Origin: JAGNZR01 sp051652785
GTDB lineage: Bacteria > Fusobacteriota > Fusobacteriia > Fusobacteriales > Fusobacteriaceae
DNA length: 64,000 nt
Direction: 5' to 3'
Assembly: GCA_051652785.1 (NCBI GenBank)
Contig: JBOFUX010000052.1
Span: 25,649-89,648 of the forward strand
In this document: positions 52,936 through 60,689 of the stretch, in pieces
Layout: each line of letters starts with the position of its first letter
Numbering within the stretch: the stretch's first letter is position 1
Position numbers and translations under genes: made by a program
The notes under the pieces: model-generated
Told to the model about the DNA's origin: nothing
Databases searched by the model: none
What the model saw: only the letters and a program-made list of their open reading frames with translations

Positions 52936-54669
52936 TTATTTTTTTAAAAAAATTTTATGTTTTGTATGAAGTAAGTGATGGGAAATATCAGAAAGAGGAG
53001 TTTTAAAAAAATTCTCATAGCATTTTATTATAGAAGGATTTTCATGAGAAAATCTAAAATTACTCTCTTTATCTATTTTATAAAGTGTTTTAGCTCTAGA
53101 ATTAGCAAGTTCAGTACCATCTTTAATAGGTTGACCACCACCACCAGTACATCCTCCTGGACAAGCCATAACTTCTACAAAATCATAATCGACAATTCCT
53201 TTTCTAAGTTCTTCGATTAATTCTCTAGCATTTTTAAGTCCGTGTACTACTGCTGTTTTTACTGGAATGCCTGCTATTTTAAAATCAAATTTTTTATAGC
53301 CTAATTCTCCACCTCTAACATCTTTAAATGCTTCAAATTCTGGATTTGTGTTAGTAATTAAATAATGAGCAGTTCTAAGTGCTGCTTCCATAACACCTCC
53401 AGTAGCTCCAAATATTATTCCTGCACCTGTTGCAAACCCAAATGGTGTATCAAACTCCTCTTCTGGTAATTCTGAAATAATAATTTGTTCAGAACGCATC
53501 ATTCTTTGCAGCTCGCGAGTTGTGATAGAAGCATCTACATATTGTAATGAAATATTATCAGGTAAGATCATTAAGTCATTTTCACATTCATCTTTTTTAG
53601 CTAAGCATGGCATAATAGAAATACTAAATATTTTATCAGGAGTTACGTTTAACATTTTTGCATAGTAAGTTTTTGCTACTGAGCCAAACATTTGCTGTGG
53701 AGATTTAGCAGTTGAAAGTTGATCTATCATATCTGGATATTCAGATTTTAAAAATCTGACCCATGCAGGACAACATGATGTGAAAATAGGGAATTTTTCT
53801 ATATCCTTGTTTTTAAGTTTTTGGATAAACTCACTTGCTTCTTCCATTATTGTTAAGTCAGCACTAAAACCAGTATCAAAAACATAATCAAAACCTATTT
53901 TTTTAACACCGGCAACTAATCTTTTAAGTGTTTTGAATTCTTTAGGAAGATCAAAACCTTCAGCCCAAGAAGTTCTAATAGCTGGTGCAATTTGAATTAT
54001 TGTAATTTTTTCTGGATCGTTTAGAGCATTAAAAATTTTATCTATATCATTTCTTTCACTAAGAGCACCAACAGGGCAATGAGTAATACACTGACCACAA
54101 AGAGAACAGTTACTTTCTTCAATATTTTTATTATTACTAACTCCAACAGAAGTTTGAGCTCCTGTTCCTAAAAGATCCCAAACATTAAGTGATTGGACTT
54201 TAGAGCAAATTTGAATGCAACGCATACATTTTATACATTTAGCAGAATTTCTAATAAGAGGAAAATCTTCCTTCCATTTTTCTTTATTAAAATTATTATG
54301 AAAAGGGAGAGACAATATACCGATATCAGTAGCAATCTTTTGTAAGCTACAATTATTACTCCTAATACAAGTAGCACATCTAAAATCATGTTGAGAGAGT
54401 ATTAAAGAAACATTTGCTTTTCTAGCTTCTCTTACTTTAAGGGTATTAGTATGAATTTTCATACCTTCACTAACAAAATTATTGCAAGAAGTAACTAATT
54501 TATCTACCCCTTCAATTTCAATAGAGCAAACTCTACAAGCACCTATTTCATTAAGTTCTTTAAGATAGCAAAGTTTTGGAATAGAAAAACCAGCAGCTTT
54601 ACTGGCATTAAGAATAGTAGTACCAAAAGGAACAGAAATATTTTTATTATTAATTTTTAAATTTACCAT
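52936..54669 (-). CDS. hydA: [FeFe]-hydrogenase catalytic subunit (HndD/HydA type)
   Basis: Cytoplasmic hydrogenase that reduces protons to H2 (or the reverse). Domains in order: N-terminal [2Fe-2S] ferredoxin (C34, C45, C48, C62); the His-Cys [4Fe-4S] site H94, C98, C101, C107; two [4Fe-4S] sites (C145/148/151/155 and C188/191/194/198); then the H-cluster domain with L1 TSCCPAW (297-303), L2 MPCLAKKDE (353-361) and L3 EVMACPGGCTGGGGQP (499 on). All cysteines holding the H-cluster are present. Length 577 fits the M3 layout. The ATG overlaps the end of the upstream flavoprotein gene by 7 bases. Maturases HydEFG are not in the window. Confidence 0.96.
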   Translation of the reverse strand: MVNLKINNKNISVPFGTTILNASKAAGFSIPKLCYLKELNEIGACRVCSIEIEGVDKLVTSCNNFVSEGMKIHTNTLKVREARKANVSLILSQHDFRCATCIRSNNCSLQKIATDIGILSLPFHNNFNKEKWKEDFPLIRNSAKCIKCMRCIQICSKVQSLNVWDLLGTGAQTSVGVSNNKNIEESNCSLCGQCITHCPVGALSERNDIDKIFNALNDPEKITIIQIAPAIRTSWAEGFDLPKEFKTLKRLVAGVKKIGFDYVFDTGFSADLTIMEEASEFIQKLKNKDIEKFPIFTSCCPAWVRFLKSEYPDMIDQLSTAKSPQQMFGSVAKTYYAKMLNVTPDKIFSISIMPCLAKKDECENDLMILPDNISLQYVDASITTRELQRMMRSEQIIISELPEEEFDTPFGFATGAGIIFGATGGVMEAALRTAHYLITNTNPEFEAFKDVRGGELGYKKFDFKIAGIPVKTAVVHGLKNARELIEELRKGIVDYDFVEVMACPGGCTGGGGQPIKDGTELANSRAKTLYKIDKESNFRFSHENPSIIKCYENFFKTPLSDISHHLLHTKHKIFLKK

Positions 54670-56495
54670 TGTTTTGTTCTACCTCCTTTGAAAATTCCAA
54701 GACCAAAGTGATCACATCTCAAACATCTATTTGCTTCTTGTATAGATTCTTCTTTGGACATTCTAATTTCAACTTGATCAAAATCAAGGATTCTTTCTTT
54801 CGTTGCTCTATTTTTAATGTTTACTCTTCCACAAGGAATTTTATCAGTTAATTTAGGCTTAGGAATTTTAATATCACATTCTATTATATGATTAAAGCCT
54901 AAATAATTATCTATATTAGCTGCTGCAACTTTTCCTGCTGAAATTGCTCTTATGACAGTGGCAGGTCCAGTAACACAATCACCTCCTGCAAAAATTCCAG
55001 GAGAATTTTTAAATCCACTCCAGTCTAAAGCGTCAATTGTTCCTTTATTTATTGGAATTCCATGTTTACTAAAAGATTCAGTTTCTATTTCTTGACCGAT
55101 AGCAATTATTATAATGTCACAAAGAATATCTTCTTCAGGTTTTTCCGAATTAATAGGCTTAGGTCTTCCATTTTGAATTGGTCCAATCATTTGTGGCTTT
55201 ATAGTTAATGAAATTACTTTATTTTCATTATTTTCATTTATTTTAACTGGTGATGCTAAAGTTATAATTTCTACTCCCTCTTCTACTGCACCATGGACTT
55301 CTTCTTTAAGAGCAGTCATATCTTCTATTCTTCTTCTATAAATCACTTTAACAGATTTGGATTTAGCTCTAATTGAGGATCTAGCAACGTCCATAGCGAC
55401 ATTTCCGCCCCCAATAACAAGAATATTTTTTCCTGTAAAATCTGGAATTTTATTATCTCCTATTTCTTTTAGCATAGAAAGTGCAGGTATAACTCCAATA
55501 GCATCCTCTCCTTTTATTCCTAAGGATTTATAAGCGTGAGCACCAATTGATATGTACACTGCATTAAAGTTGTTTTTCAAATATTCAAAAGAATAATCTT
55601 TTCCTATGGAAACATCAGTTTTTACATCTATTCCAGTAGCTAAAATATATTTTAGCTCTTTATCTAAAATATTTCTTGGAAGTCTATAATTGGGTATACC
55701 ATATCTTAACATTCCTCCTAATTTATTTCTTTGTTCATAAATAGTAACTGAATGTCCCATAAGTTTAAGATAGTAAGCCGCACTTAAACCTCCTGCTCCA
55801 CCACCTATGATAGCTACTGATTTATCTGTTGCAGGAGCATTTATAGGAGGCTCAACTTCTTTAGCATTATCAGTTGCCACTCTTTTCAATTCTTTAATAT
55901 TAACAGAATCATCTATTGTTTTTCTTCTACATCTTGCTTCACATGGTTTTTCACATACCATGGCACAAACAGAAGGAAGAGGGTTATCTTTTTTTATTAA
56001 TTTTATAGCCTCTTCATATCTTTCTTCAGAAATTAGTGCTATATACCCAGGTATATCCACGCCAGCTGGGCAGAGAGCAATGCAGGGTATACTTTGTTTT
56101 ATCTCACAAGTGCATTTCCCACCTATGATGTGTTGAGTAAACTCCTCATTATATCCTTTTAATCCATTAAGAACCATATTAGCTGCTTCGGAACCAATAG
56201 CACAGTCAGAAGTATAATAAATATTTTTAGCAGTTGTTTCTATTAATTTTAAAGTAGAAAGTGTCGCTTCTCCCTTTAAAATGTCATCCACTAAATTTTT
56301 TAACTGTCCCAATCCAATTCTGCAGGGAACACATTTTCCACAACTTTGTACATGACAAAGTTGTAAAAATGCAGAAGTAATATCAACTGGACAGAGTCCT
56401 GGAGGACTTGCCGCTATACGTTTTTCTAATTCTTTATAAAATTTTTCAACTGTAAGCTGTGCTTCATTAAAAGCTCCGATACTAAGTCTGCTCAT
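54663..56495 (-). CDS. NuoF-type Fe-S / GltD-type flavoprotein fusion, hydrogenase partner
   Basis: A 610-residue NAD(P)H-linked electron-transfer subunit. Residues about 20-115 match the C-terminal [4Fe-4S] region of NuoF/HydB (SCGKCVPCRIG with C52, C55, C58, plus C98), without the FMN/NADH Rossmann part. Residues about 128-200 are the Fe-S region of glutamate synthase small subunit (C138/C142 and C177/C181/C185/C189). The rest is a GltD/NfnB-like FAD-NAD(P) module: FAD loop IIGGGAGGLSAAYYL, second nucleotide loop VIGGGNVAMDVARSS, IYRRR, and the C-terminal FAD contact GIFAGGDCVTGPATVI. AGGAGG precedes the ATG. It precedes hydA with a 7-base overlap, so it is very likely its redox partner, linking NAD(P)H (perhaps with ferredoxin, by bifurcation) to H2. 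Confidence 0.88.
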   Translation of the reverse strand: MSRLSIGAFNEAQLTVEKFYKELEKRIAASPPGLCPVDITSAFLQLCHVQSCGKCVPCRIGLGQLKNLVDDILKGEATLSTLKLIETTAKNIYYTSDCAIGSEAANMVLNGLKGYNEEFTQHIIGGKCTCEIKQSIPCIALCPAGVDIPGYIALISEERYEEAIKLIKKDNPLPSVCAMVCEKPCEARCRRKTIDDSVNIKELKRVATDNAKEVEPPINAPATDKSVAIIGGGAGGLSAAYYLKLMGHSVTIYEQRNKLGGMLRYGIPNYRLPRNILDKELKYILATGIDVKTDVSIGKDYSFEYLKNNFNAVYISIGAHAYKSLGIKGEDAIGVIPALSMLKEIGDNKIPDFTGKNILVIGGGNVAMDVARSSIRAKSKSVKVIYRRRIEDMTALKEEVHGAVEEGVEIITLASPVKINENNENKVISLTIKPQMIGPIQNGRPKPINSEKPEEDILCDIIIIAIGQEIETESFSKHGIPINKGTIDALDWSGFKNSPGIFAGGDCVTGPATVIRAISAGKVAAANIDNYLGFNHIIECDIKIPKPKLTDKIPCGRVNIKNRATKERILDFDQVEIRMSKEESIQEANRCLRCDHFGLGIFKGGRTKQW

Positions 56496-56559
56496 AGCCC
56501 CTCCTGTAACTTGAATGTTATATGTTAGTTATGTTCTATATTGAAACTATCATTTGTTT

Positions 56560-56588
56560 ATTTTAACATAGTTTAATAGATTTTTCAA
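56560..56588 (-). promoter_or_regulatory. promoter of the hydrogenase operon
   Basis: On the minus strand TTGAAA (56588-56583) and TAAAAT (56565-56560) with a 17-base spacer, about 65 bases before the ATG at 56495. Confidence 0.6.
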
Positions 56589-56617
56589 CTTAGATTAGAG
56601 TGTCAATTACACATTGA

Positions 56618-56671
56618 AACATATGATTTATGTTTATAATAATAGCATTGACTATGCTTCTAACATATGAT
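56618..56671. repeat. AACATATGAT direct repeats between divergent promoters
   Basis: AACATATGAT occurs at 56618-56627 and 56662-56671, 44 bases apart, in the 228-bp region between the hydrogenase operon and the divergent peptide-binding gene. The second copy lies in the spacer of the rightward promoter. Possible regulator sites. Confidence 0.4.
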
Positions 56672-56676
56672 AGGAT
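56648..56676 (+). promoter_or_regulatory. promoter of the second peptide-binding lipoprotein
   Basis: TTGACT (56648-56653) and TAGGAT (56671-56676) with a 17-base spacer; the ATG is at 56723. Confidence 0.55.
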
Positions 56677-56722
56677 AATAAAAATAATATATTTTTATTA
56701 ATAAATTTTTAAGGAGAATAAT

Positions 56723-58243
56723 ATGAAAAAACTTTTAATTTTTTTGATAGTTAGTTTAATTTTTTTAGTTAGCTGTAAAAAATCTCAAGAGACTGTAGGA
56801 AAAACTCTAGAACCTAAAATAGTAAAAATTGGTGTTGGAGGAAATCCAAAGAGTTTGGATCCTTATCTATATAATGAAATACCTGGATTATTTGTTTCAA
56901 AACAGATTTTTAACACATTATTAACGAATAATAATGGAGTTATTACTTCAGAATTAGCAGAAAGTTACATATATTTAAACGAGACAGAAATAGAATTCAA
57001 ATTAAAAAAAGGAGTCAAATTTCATAATGGTGAAGAACTAAAAGTTTCAGATGTAATTTACAGTTTCAATAGAATGAAAAGAAAACCTGCAAGTAAAATA
57101 ATGATAGAAGATATAAAAGAAGTACTTGATATAGGAGATAATAGTTTTAAAATAATTTTAAAGAAACCTTCAGCACCTCTATTATTTACTTTAGCTCACC
57201 CTCTTACATCTATTTTAAATGAAAAGGATACAGAAGAGAAAAAAGATGAAATCAGTATAACACCTGTAGGAACAGGTCCTTTTAAATTTGTTGCTTGGGG
57301 AAATGGAGAAGATATTAAATTAGAAGCTAATAATGACTATTATAAGGGGAAGCCTAAGGTAGATGGATTAAATTTTAAAACAATAACAGAAGGGAGCTCA
57401 AGAGTTGCTGCCCTTGAAACAGGAGAAATAGATATTGCAGTGGGAATAGTTGCTATTGATAATCAAATAATAGAAAATAATAAAAATTTGATTTTAATAT
57501 CTAAACCTACAACGAGTACAGAATATATAACTTTAAATCTTAAAAACAATGAAGAATTAAAAATAAAAGAAGTTAGACAGGGAATAAATTATGCAATTAA
57601 TAAACAAGGTATAATAGATGCAATTTATCTAGGTAAAGGAATAATTGCAAACACAGTAGTTAATCCTTCCGTTTTTGGTAGTTATCAGCTTGTAAAAAAA
57701 TATGATTATAATCCTCAAAAAGCTAGAGAACTTTTAAAATCAGTTGGAAAAGAAACAGGTTTAAAATTCAAAATTTGGGTGAATGATAATATATCAAGAA
57801 TTCAAGCTGCTCAAATTATTCAATCTAATTTGAGAGAGGTGGGAATAAGTTTAGAAATAGAAGTTCTTGAATGGTCAACGTATTTGCAAAGAACTGCTCA
57901 AGGAGAGCATGATATGTATTTAGGAGGTTGGGTATCAGGAACATCTGATGCAGATATAGTTTTATTTCCTTTGTTACATTCATCATCTATTGGAGGAGCG
58001 GGGAATAGAGCTTTTTATTCTAACACTGCAGTAGACACCTATATAGAAGCAGGAAGAACTGCTATTACTATGGAAGAGAGAAAAGAAGCATATAAAGAAG
58101 CACAGATTATTTTAGCAGAAGAGCTTCCTCTTATCCCACTATTTTATAAAAATGAAAATATAGGTTTAAATAAAAAGATAAAGAATTTTATATATGATTC
58201 AACAACTATGCACTCATTATATGAGATAGAGAAGTTAAACTAA
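56723..58243 (+). CDS. ABC transporter peptide-binding lipoprotein (family 5 SBP)
   Basis: A 506-residue periplasmic lipoprotein with lipobox FLVSC (Cys18). Family 5 blocks: GNPKSLDPYLYNEI, LKKGVKFHNGEELKVSDVIYSFNRM, ITPVGTGPFKFVAW and KEVRQGINYAINKQGIIDAI. It is clearly a paralogue of the protein at 24162-25676 (same motifs, similar length and similar C-terminal half, GEHDMYLGGWVSGTSDAD versus GEHEMFLGVWGTVTGDAD). It is followed 40 bases later by an LD-carboxypeptidase-family gene, hinting at import of muropeptides or other peptides. No permease is adjacent. AAGGAGA precedes the ATG. Confidence 0.92.
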   Translation: MKKLLIFLIVSLIFLVSCKKSQETVGKTLEPKIVKIGVGGNPKSLDPYLYNEIPGLFVSKQIFNTLLTNNNGVITSELAESYIYLNETEIEFKLKKGVKFHNGEELKVSDVIYSFNRMKRKPASKIMIEDIKEVLDIGDNSFKIILKKPSAPLLFTLAHPLTSILNEKDTEEKKDEISITPVGTGPFKFVAWGNGEDIKLEANNDYYKGKPKVDGLNFKTITEGSSRVAALETGEIDIAVGIVAIDNQIIENNKNLILISKPTTSTEYITLNLKNNEELKIKEVRQGINYAINKQGIIDAIYLGKGIIANTVVNPSVFGSYQLVKKYDYNPQKARELLKSVGKETGLKFKIWVNDNISRIQAAQIIQSNLREVGISLEIEVLEWSTYLQRTAQGEHDMYLGGWVSGTSDADIVLFPLLHSSSIGGAGNRAFYSNTAVDTYIEAGRTAITMEERKEAYKEAQIILAEELPLIPLFYKNENIGLNKKIKNFIYDSTTMHSLYEIEKLN

Positions 58244-58283
58244 TTTATAATGAAAATATAAAAAATCAAGGAGAGTGTTTACT

Positions 58284-59282
58284 TTGAAAAAAAAATTGAC
58301 TATAGGTATATATGCCCCCGCTTTTCCAGCACATATTCTCTTTAAGGATAAATATAATTATGGAATAAAAGTTTTAATCTCAATGGGGTTTGATATTATT
58401 GAAGGAAAATTAATAAAAAATAAAAATATTCAAGGGTACAGGACTGCCAATGGACAAGAAAGAGCTTTGGAATTTATGGAGTTAATAAATAATCCTAAAA
58501 TAGATATTATTATGCCTGTTACTGGGGGATTAAATTCTTCTAGTCTAATACCATATTTAGATTTTAAAAAAATAGACGCTTCTAATAAAATTTTGTGTGG
58601 ATATAGTGATATAACATCTTTGCAAATGAGTATTATATCTCAAACTAATTTGAAATGTATCTATGGCGGTGCAGTAATATCTACTTTTGGTGAATTTAAA
58701 GATAACGATTATGCAAAGAAAAGTTTTATTAGTTCTTTAAGCGAAGAAAATTATGAGTTAATTCCACCAATTAAATGGTCTAATATTCTTTTAAATGCTT
58801 TTACAAATGATTGGAAAGATTTAGAACGAACTTATTTTGAAAATCAAGGTTGGAAAGTAATAAATCATGGATATAGTGAAGGAATAGTTTATGCTGCAAA
58901 TATTAATACTTTAGTTTCTCTTTTTGGAAGTAAATACATACCAGATTTCACTAATAGTATACTTATTCTTGAAGAGGAGGATGCCACTATAAATATTGAG
59001 GAGAGAAGTTTAAATGCTCTTAAATTATATGGTGTTTTTGATAATTTAAAAGGTCTTATTTTTGGAAAACCTGAAATTTATGATGATAAAAATTCTAATA
59101 TAACATATAAAGAGCTTATAAAAGAAATAGTAGGCAAAAGAGAATATCCAATTATTTATGATTTTGATTGTGCACACACTATTCCAAGTATATGTATTCC
59201 ACAAAGAAGTAGAATGATTTTAGATGCAACATCAGATAAAGTAAAAATTTTTATAAAAAATAACATTGCTATAAAATCATAA
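58284..59282 (+). CDS. S66 family LD-carboxypeptidase / MccF-like
   Basis: A 332-residue serine peptidase of family S66, which includes murein tetrapeptide LD-carboxypeptidase LdcA and the microcin C immunity protein MccF. The nucleophile elbow is LCGYSDITSLQ (Ser); the Glu is in YSEGIVYAANINTL and the His in DFDCAHTIPSICIP. N-terminal TIGIYAPAFP and LILEEEDATINIEERSL are family blocks. TTG 58284, 10 bases from GGAG, is chosen over a GTG at 58275 that nearly touches the site. Likely co-transcribed with the preceding binding protein; together they could scavenge cell-wall or other peptides. Confidence 0.88.
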   Translation: MKKKLTIGIYAPAFPAHILFKDKYNYGIKVLISMGFDIIEGKLIKNKNIQGYRTANGQERALEFMELINNPKIDIIMPVTGGLNSSSLIPYLDFKKIDASNKILCGYSDITSLQMSIISQTNLKCIYGGAVISTFGEFKDNDYAKKSFISSLSEENYELIPPIKWSNILLNAFTNDWKDLERTYFENQGWKVINHGYSEGIVYAANINTLVSLFGSKYIPDFTNSILILEEEDATINIEERSLNALKLYGVFDNLKGLIFGKPEIYDDKNSNITYKELIKEIVGKREYPIIYDFDCAHTIPSICIPQRSRMILDATSDKVKIFIKNNIAIKS

Positions 59283-59308
59283 TAAATAGTAATTTTATAA
59301 AAAAAACA

Positions 59309-59347
59309 TTGACAAAATGTCCATACATAGCTTATTATATGTGGACA
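59309..59347 (+). promoter_or_regulatory. promoter of the tRNA pair, with flanking inverted repeat
   Basis: TTGACA (59309-59314) and TATTAT (59333-59338) with an 18-base spacer. TGTCCA (59318-59323) and TGGACA (59342-59347) form an inverted repeat around the -10 box. Confidence 0.6.
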
Positions 59348-59350
59348 GTA

Positions 59351-59436
59351 GGAAATGTAGTTCTAATGGTAAGACATCACCTTGGAAAGGTGACGAGGTA
59401 ACACTCTTGCAGGTTCAACTCCTGTCATTTCCGCCA
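59351..59436 (+). tRNA. tRNA-Ser (GGA), atypical
   Basis: Acceptor GGAAATG (59351-59357) pairs with CATTTCC (59426-59432), discriminator G and encoded CCA. The anticodon arm is TCACC-TTGGAAA-GGTGA, anticodon GGA (reads UCC/UCU). The variable region is 15 bases with a 3-bp GAG/CTC stem, in keeping with Ser but short. The D arm (GTTC...AGAC) has a U-G and a C-A mismatch and position 14 is T; the D and anticodon arms look more like a glycine tRNA than a serine one. T arm GCAGG-TTCAACT-CCTGT. G73 fits serine identity. Confidence 0.75.
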
Positions 59437-59446
59437 TTATAAATGT

Positions 59447-59521
59447 GCACCTCTAACTCAGTGGTAGAGTAATTCCATGGTAAGGAATAAGTCAACAGTT
59501 CAAATCTGTTGTGGTGCACCA
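59447..59521 (+). tRNA. tRNA-Thr (GGU), atypical
   Basis: Acceptor GCACCTC (59447-59453) pairs with GTGGTGC (59511-59517) with one T-T mismatch, then discriminator A and an encoded CCA. The D arm is ACTC-AGTGGTA-GAGT (position 10 is A rather than the usual G). The anticodon arm is ATTCC-ATGGTAA-GGAAT, anticodon GGU (reads ACC/ACU); position 32 is an unusual A. T arm AACAG-TTCAAAT-CTGTT. It follows the Ser tRNA by 10 bases and shares its transcript. Confidence 0.72.
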
Positions 59522-59541
59522 TTTTAAAAATTATTTAATAA

Positions 59542-59585
59542 AAAACACACTTGGATAAAATAATATCTCGTAGTGTGTTTTCTTT
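59542..59585. terminator. terminator between the tRNA pair and the flavoprotein gene
   Basis: AAAACACACT (59542-59551) pairs with AGTGTGTTTT (59572-59581), loop 20 bases. It serves both convergent transcripts. Confidence 0.75.
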
Positions 59586-59587
59586 AT

Positions 59588-60517
59588 TTATTTAGCTAGA
59601 TACATAGAGGCATTTATTCCTGCTATTGTTCCATCAGAAACAGCTGTAGCCACTTGTCTAATTTGTTTCTCACAAATATCTCCAGCAGCGTATACACCTG
59701 AAATACTTGTTTCCATTTTATTATTAACTTCAATAAAATTTTCTTTTAATTTTAAATCTTTATACATTTTTGTATTGGGAGTCGAACCTACATAGATAAA
59801 TACTCCTGCATCTTTAGCTTTTATATTTTTTATTTCTTTTGTTTTTTCATCAATAATATCTAATGATTCTATCGAGTTTATTCCATTAATTTTTGCTAAT
59901 CTAGAATGCAGACATAATTCAATATTTTTTAATCCATCTAATTTATTTTTAAATTCAGAGATTGTTCCAATTTTATCTTCAAAATGAATTATAGTTAATT
60001 TTTTTGCATACTGAGAAAGGTATATTGCTTCTTTTATAGCACCATCAGCTCCTCCTACAACAAAAATTTCTTTATCTTTATATAACATTCCTTCTTTAGT
60101 AGGATTATGGCAAACTCCTTTTCCAAATAATTCAGTTTCACCAATAATATCAAGTTTTTTTGGAGTTGTTCCGTTAGCTAAAATAACAACTTTCGCTTTA
60201 TATTCATTATTTTTTGTTTTTATTATTTTTACAGTTTCATTCAACTCTGTAGAAAGAATCTCTTCTCCAATTACTTGTATTTTATATTTTTCAAGCTGAG
60301 ATTTTAATTTATTAGTAAAACTTTCTCCTGTTTCATTATTGGAAACACTTAAATAATGAGTTACAGAAGAGACCTCTCCTACAGTTCCTCCTATTTTATG
60401 TTTTTCAAATATAACAGGATTTAGTCCTCTACTAGCTAAGTATACTCCTGCACTTACTCCTGCTGGTCCTCCACCGATTATTATAACATCATAATTATTA
60501 GTTGAATTTTTTATCAT
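59588..60517 (-). CDS. thioredoxin-reductase-like flavoprotein lacking the CxxC
   Basis: A 309-residue FAD/NAD(P) oxidoreductase with the thioredoxin reductase layout: FAD loop IIIGGGPAGVSAGVYLASRG (13-32), LANGTTPKK, nucleotide loop VVGGADGAIKEA, and C-terminal GVYAAGDICEKQIRQVATAVSDG. Where TrxR has G-V-S-Y-C-A-T-C-D-G this protein reads GVCHNPTKEG (134-143): both redox cysteines are replaced (Asn, Lys). It therefore cannot reduce thioredoxin in the usual way; flavoproteins of this shape without the dithiol include ferredoxin-NADP reductases (YumC type). ATG 60517 is preferred over GTG 60526, which touches the AGGA site. Its promoter lies in a 44-bp palindrome. Confidence 0.85.
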   Translation of the reverse strand: MIKNSTNNYDVIIIGGGPAGVSAGVYLASRGLNPVIFEKHKIGGTVGEVSSVTHYLSVSNNETGESFTNKLKSQLEKYKIQVIGEEILSTELNETVKIIKTKNNEYKAKVVILANGTTPKKLDIIGETELFGKGVCHNPTKEGMLYKDKEIFVVGGADGAIKEAIYLSQYAKKLTIIHFEDKIGTISEFKNKLDGLKNIELCLHSRLAKINGINSIESLDIIDEKTKEIKNIKAKDAGVFIYVGSTPNTKMYKDLKLKENFIEVNNKMETSISGVYAAGDICEKQIRQVATAVSDGTIAGINASMYLAK

Positions 60518-60534
60518 TTTTAACACGTCCTTTT

Positions 60535-60578
60535 GTATAATTATTATATTGAACGGTTGTTCAATATAATAATTATAC
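60535..60578. promoter_or_regulatory. 44-bp palindromic operator
   Basis: Bases 60535-60554 are the exact reverse complement of 60559-60578 around GGTT; the core is TTGAAC-GGTT-GTTCAA. It overlaps the -10 and start region of the flavoprotein promoter, so a repressor of the TetR or MarR kind could act there. No such regulator gene is adjacent. Confidence 0.8.
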
Positions 60579-60600
60579 TCCTATATTGTAAAATTGTAAA
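60572..60600 (-). promoter_or_regulatory. promoter of the TrxR-like gene
   Basis: On the minus strand TTTACA (60600-60595) and TATAAT (60577-60572) with a 17-base spacer; the -10 lies within the palindrome. Confidence 0.75.
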
Positions 60601-60689
60601 TATTTTTCTATGTAAAATATACTTTCTATAAATTATAGATGAAATTTTTATAAAAAAAGTGTATAATTACTATATGCAGGAGGGGAGGT

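Noticed and set aside
55807..56136. Open frame opposite the hydrogenase partner gene
   Set aside because: Antisense to cysteine-motif-rich coding sequence; no independent support.
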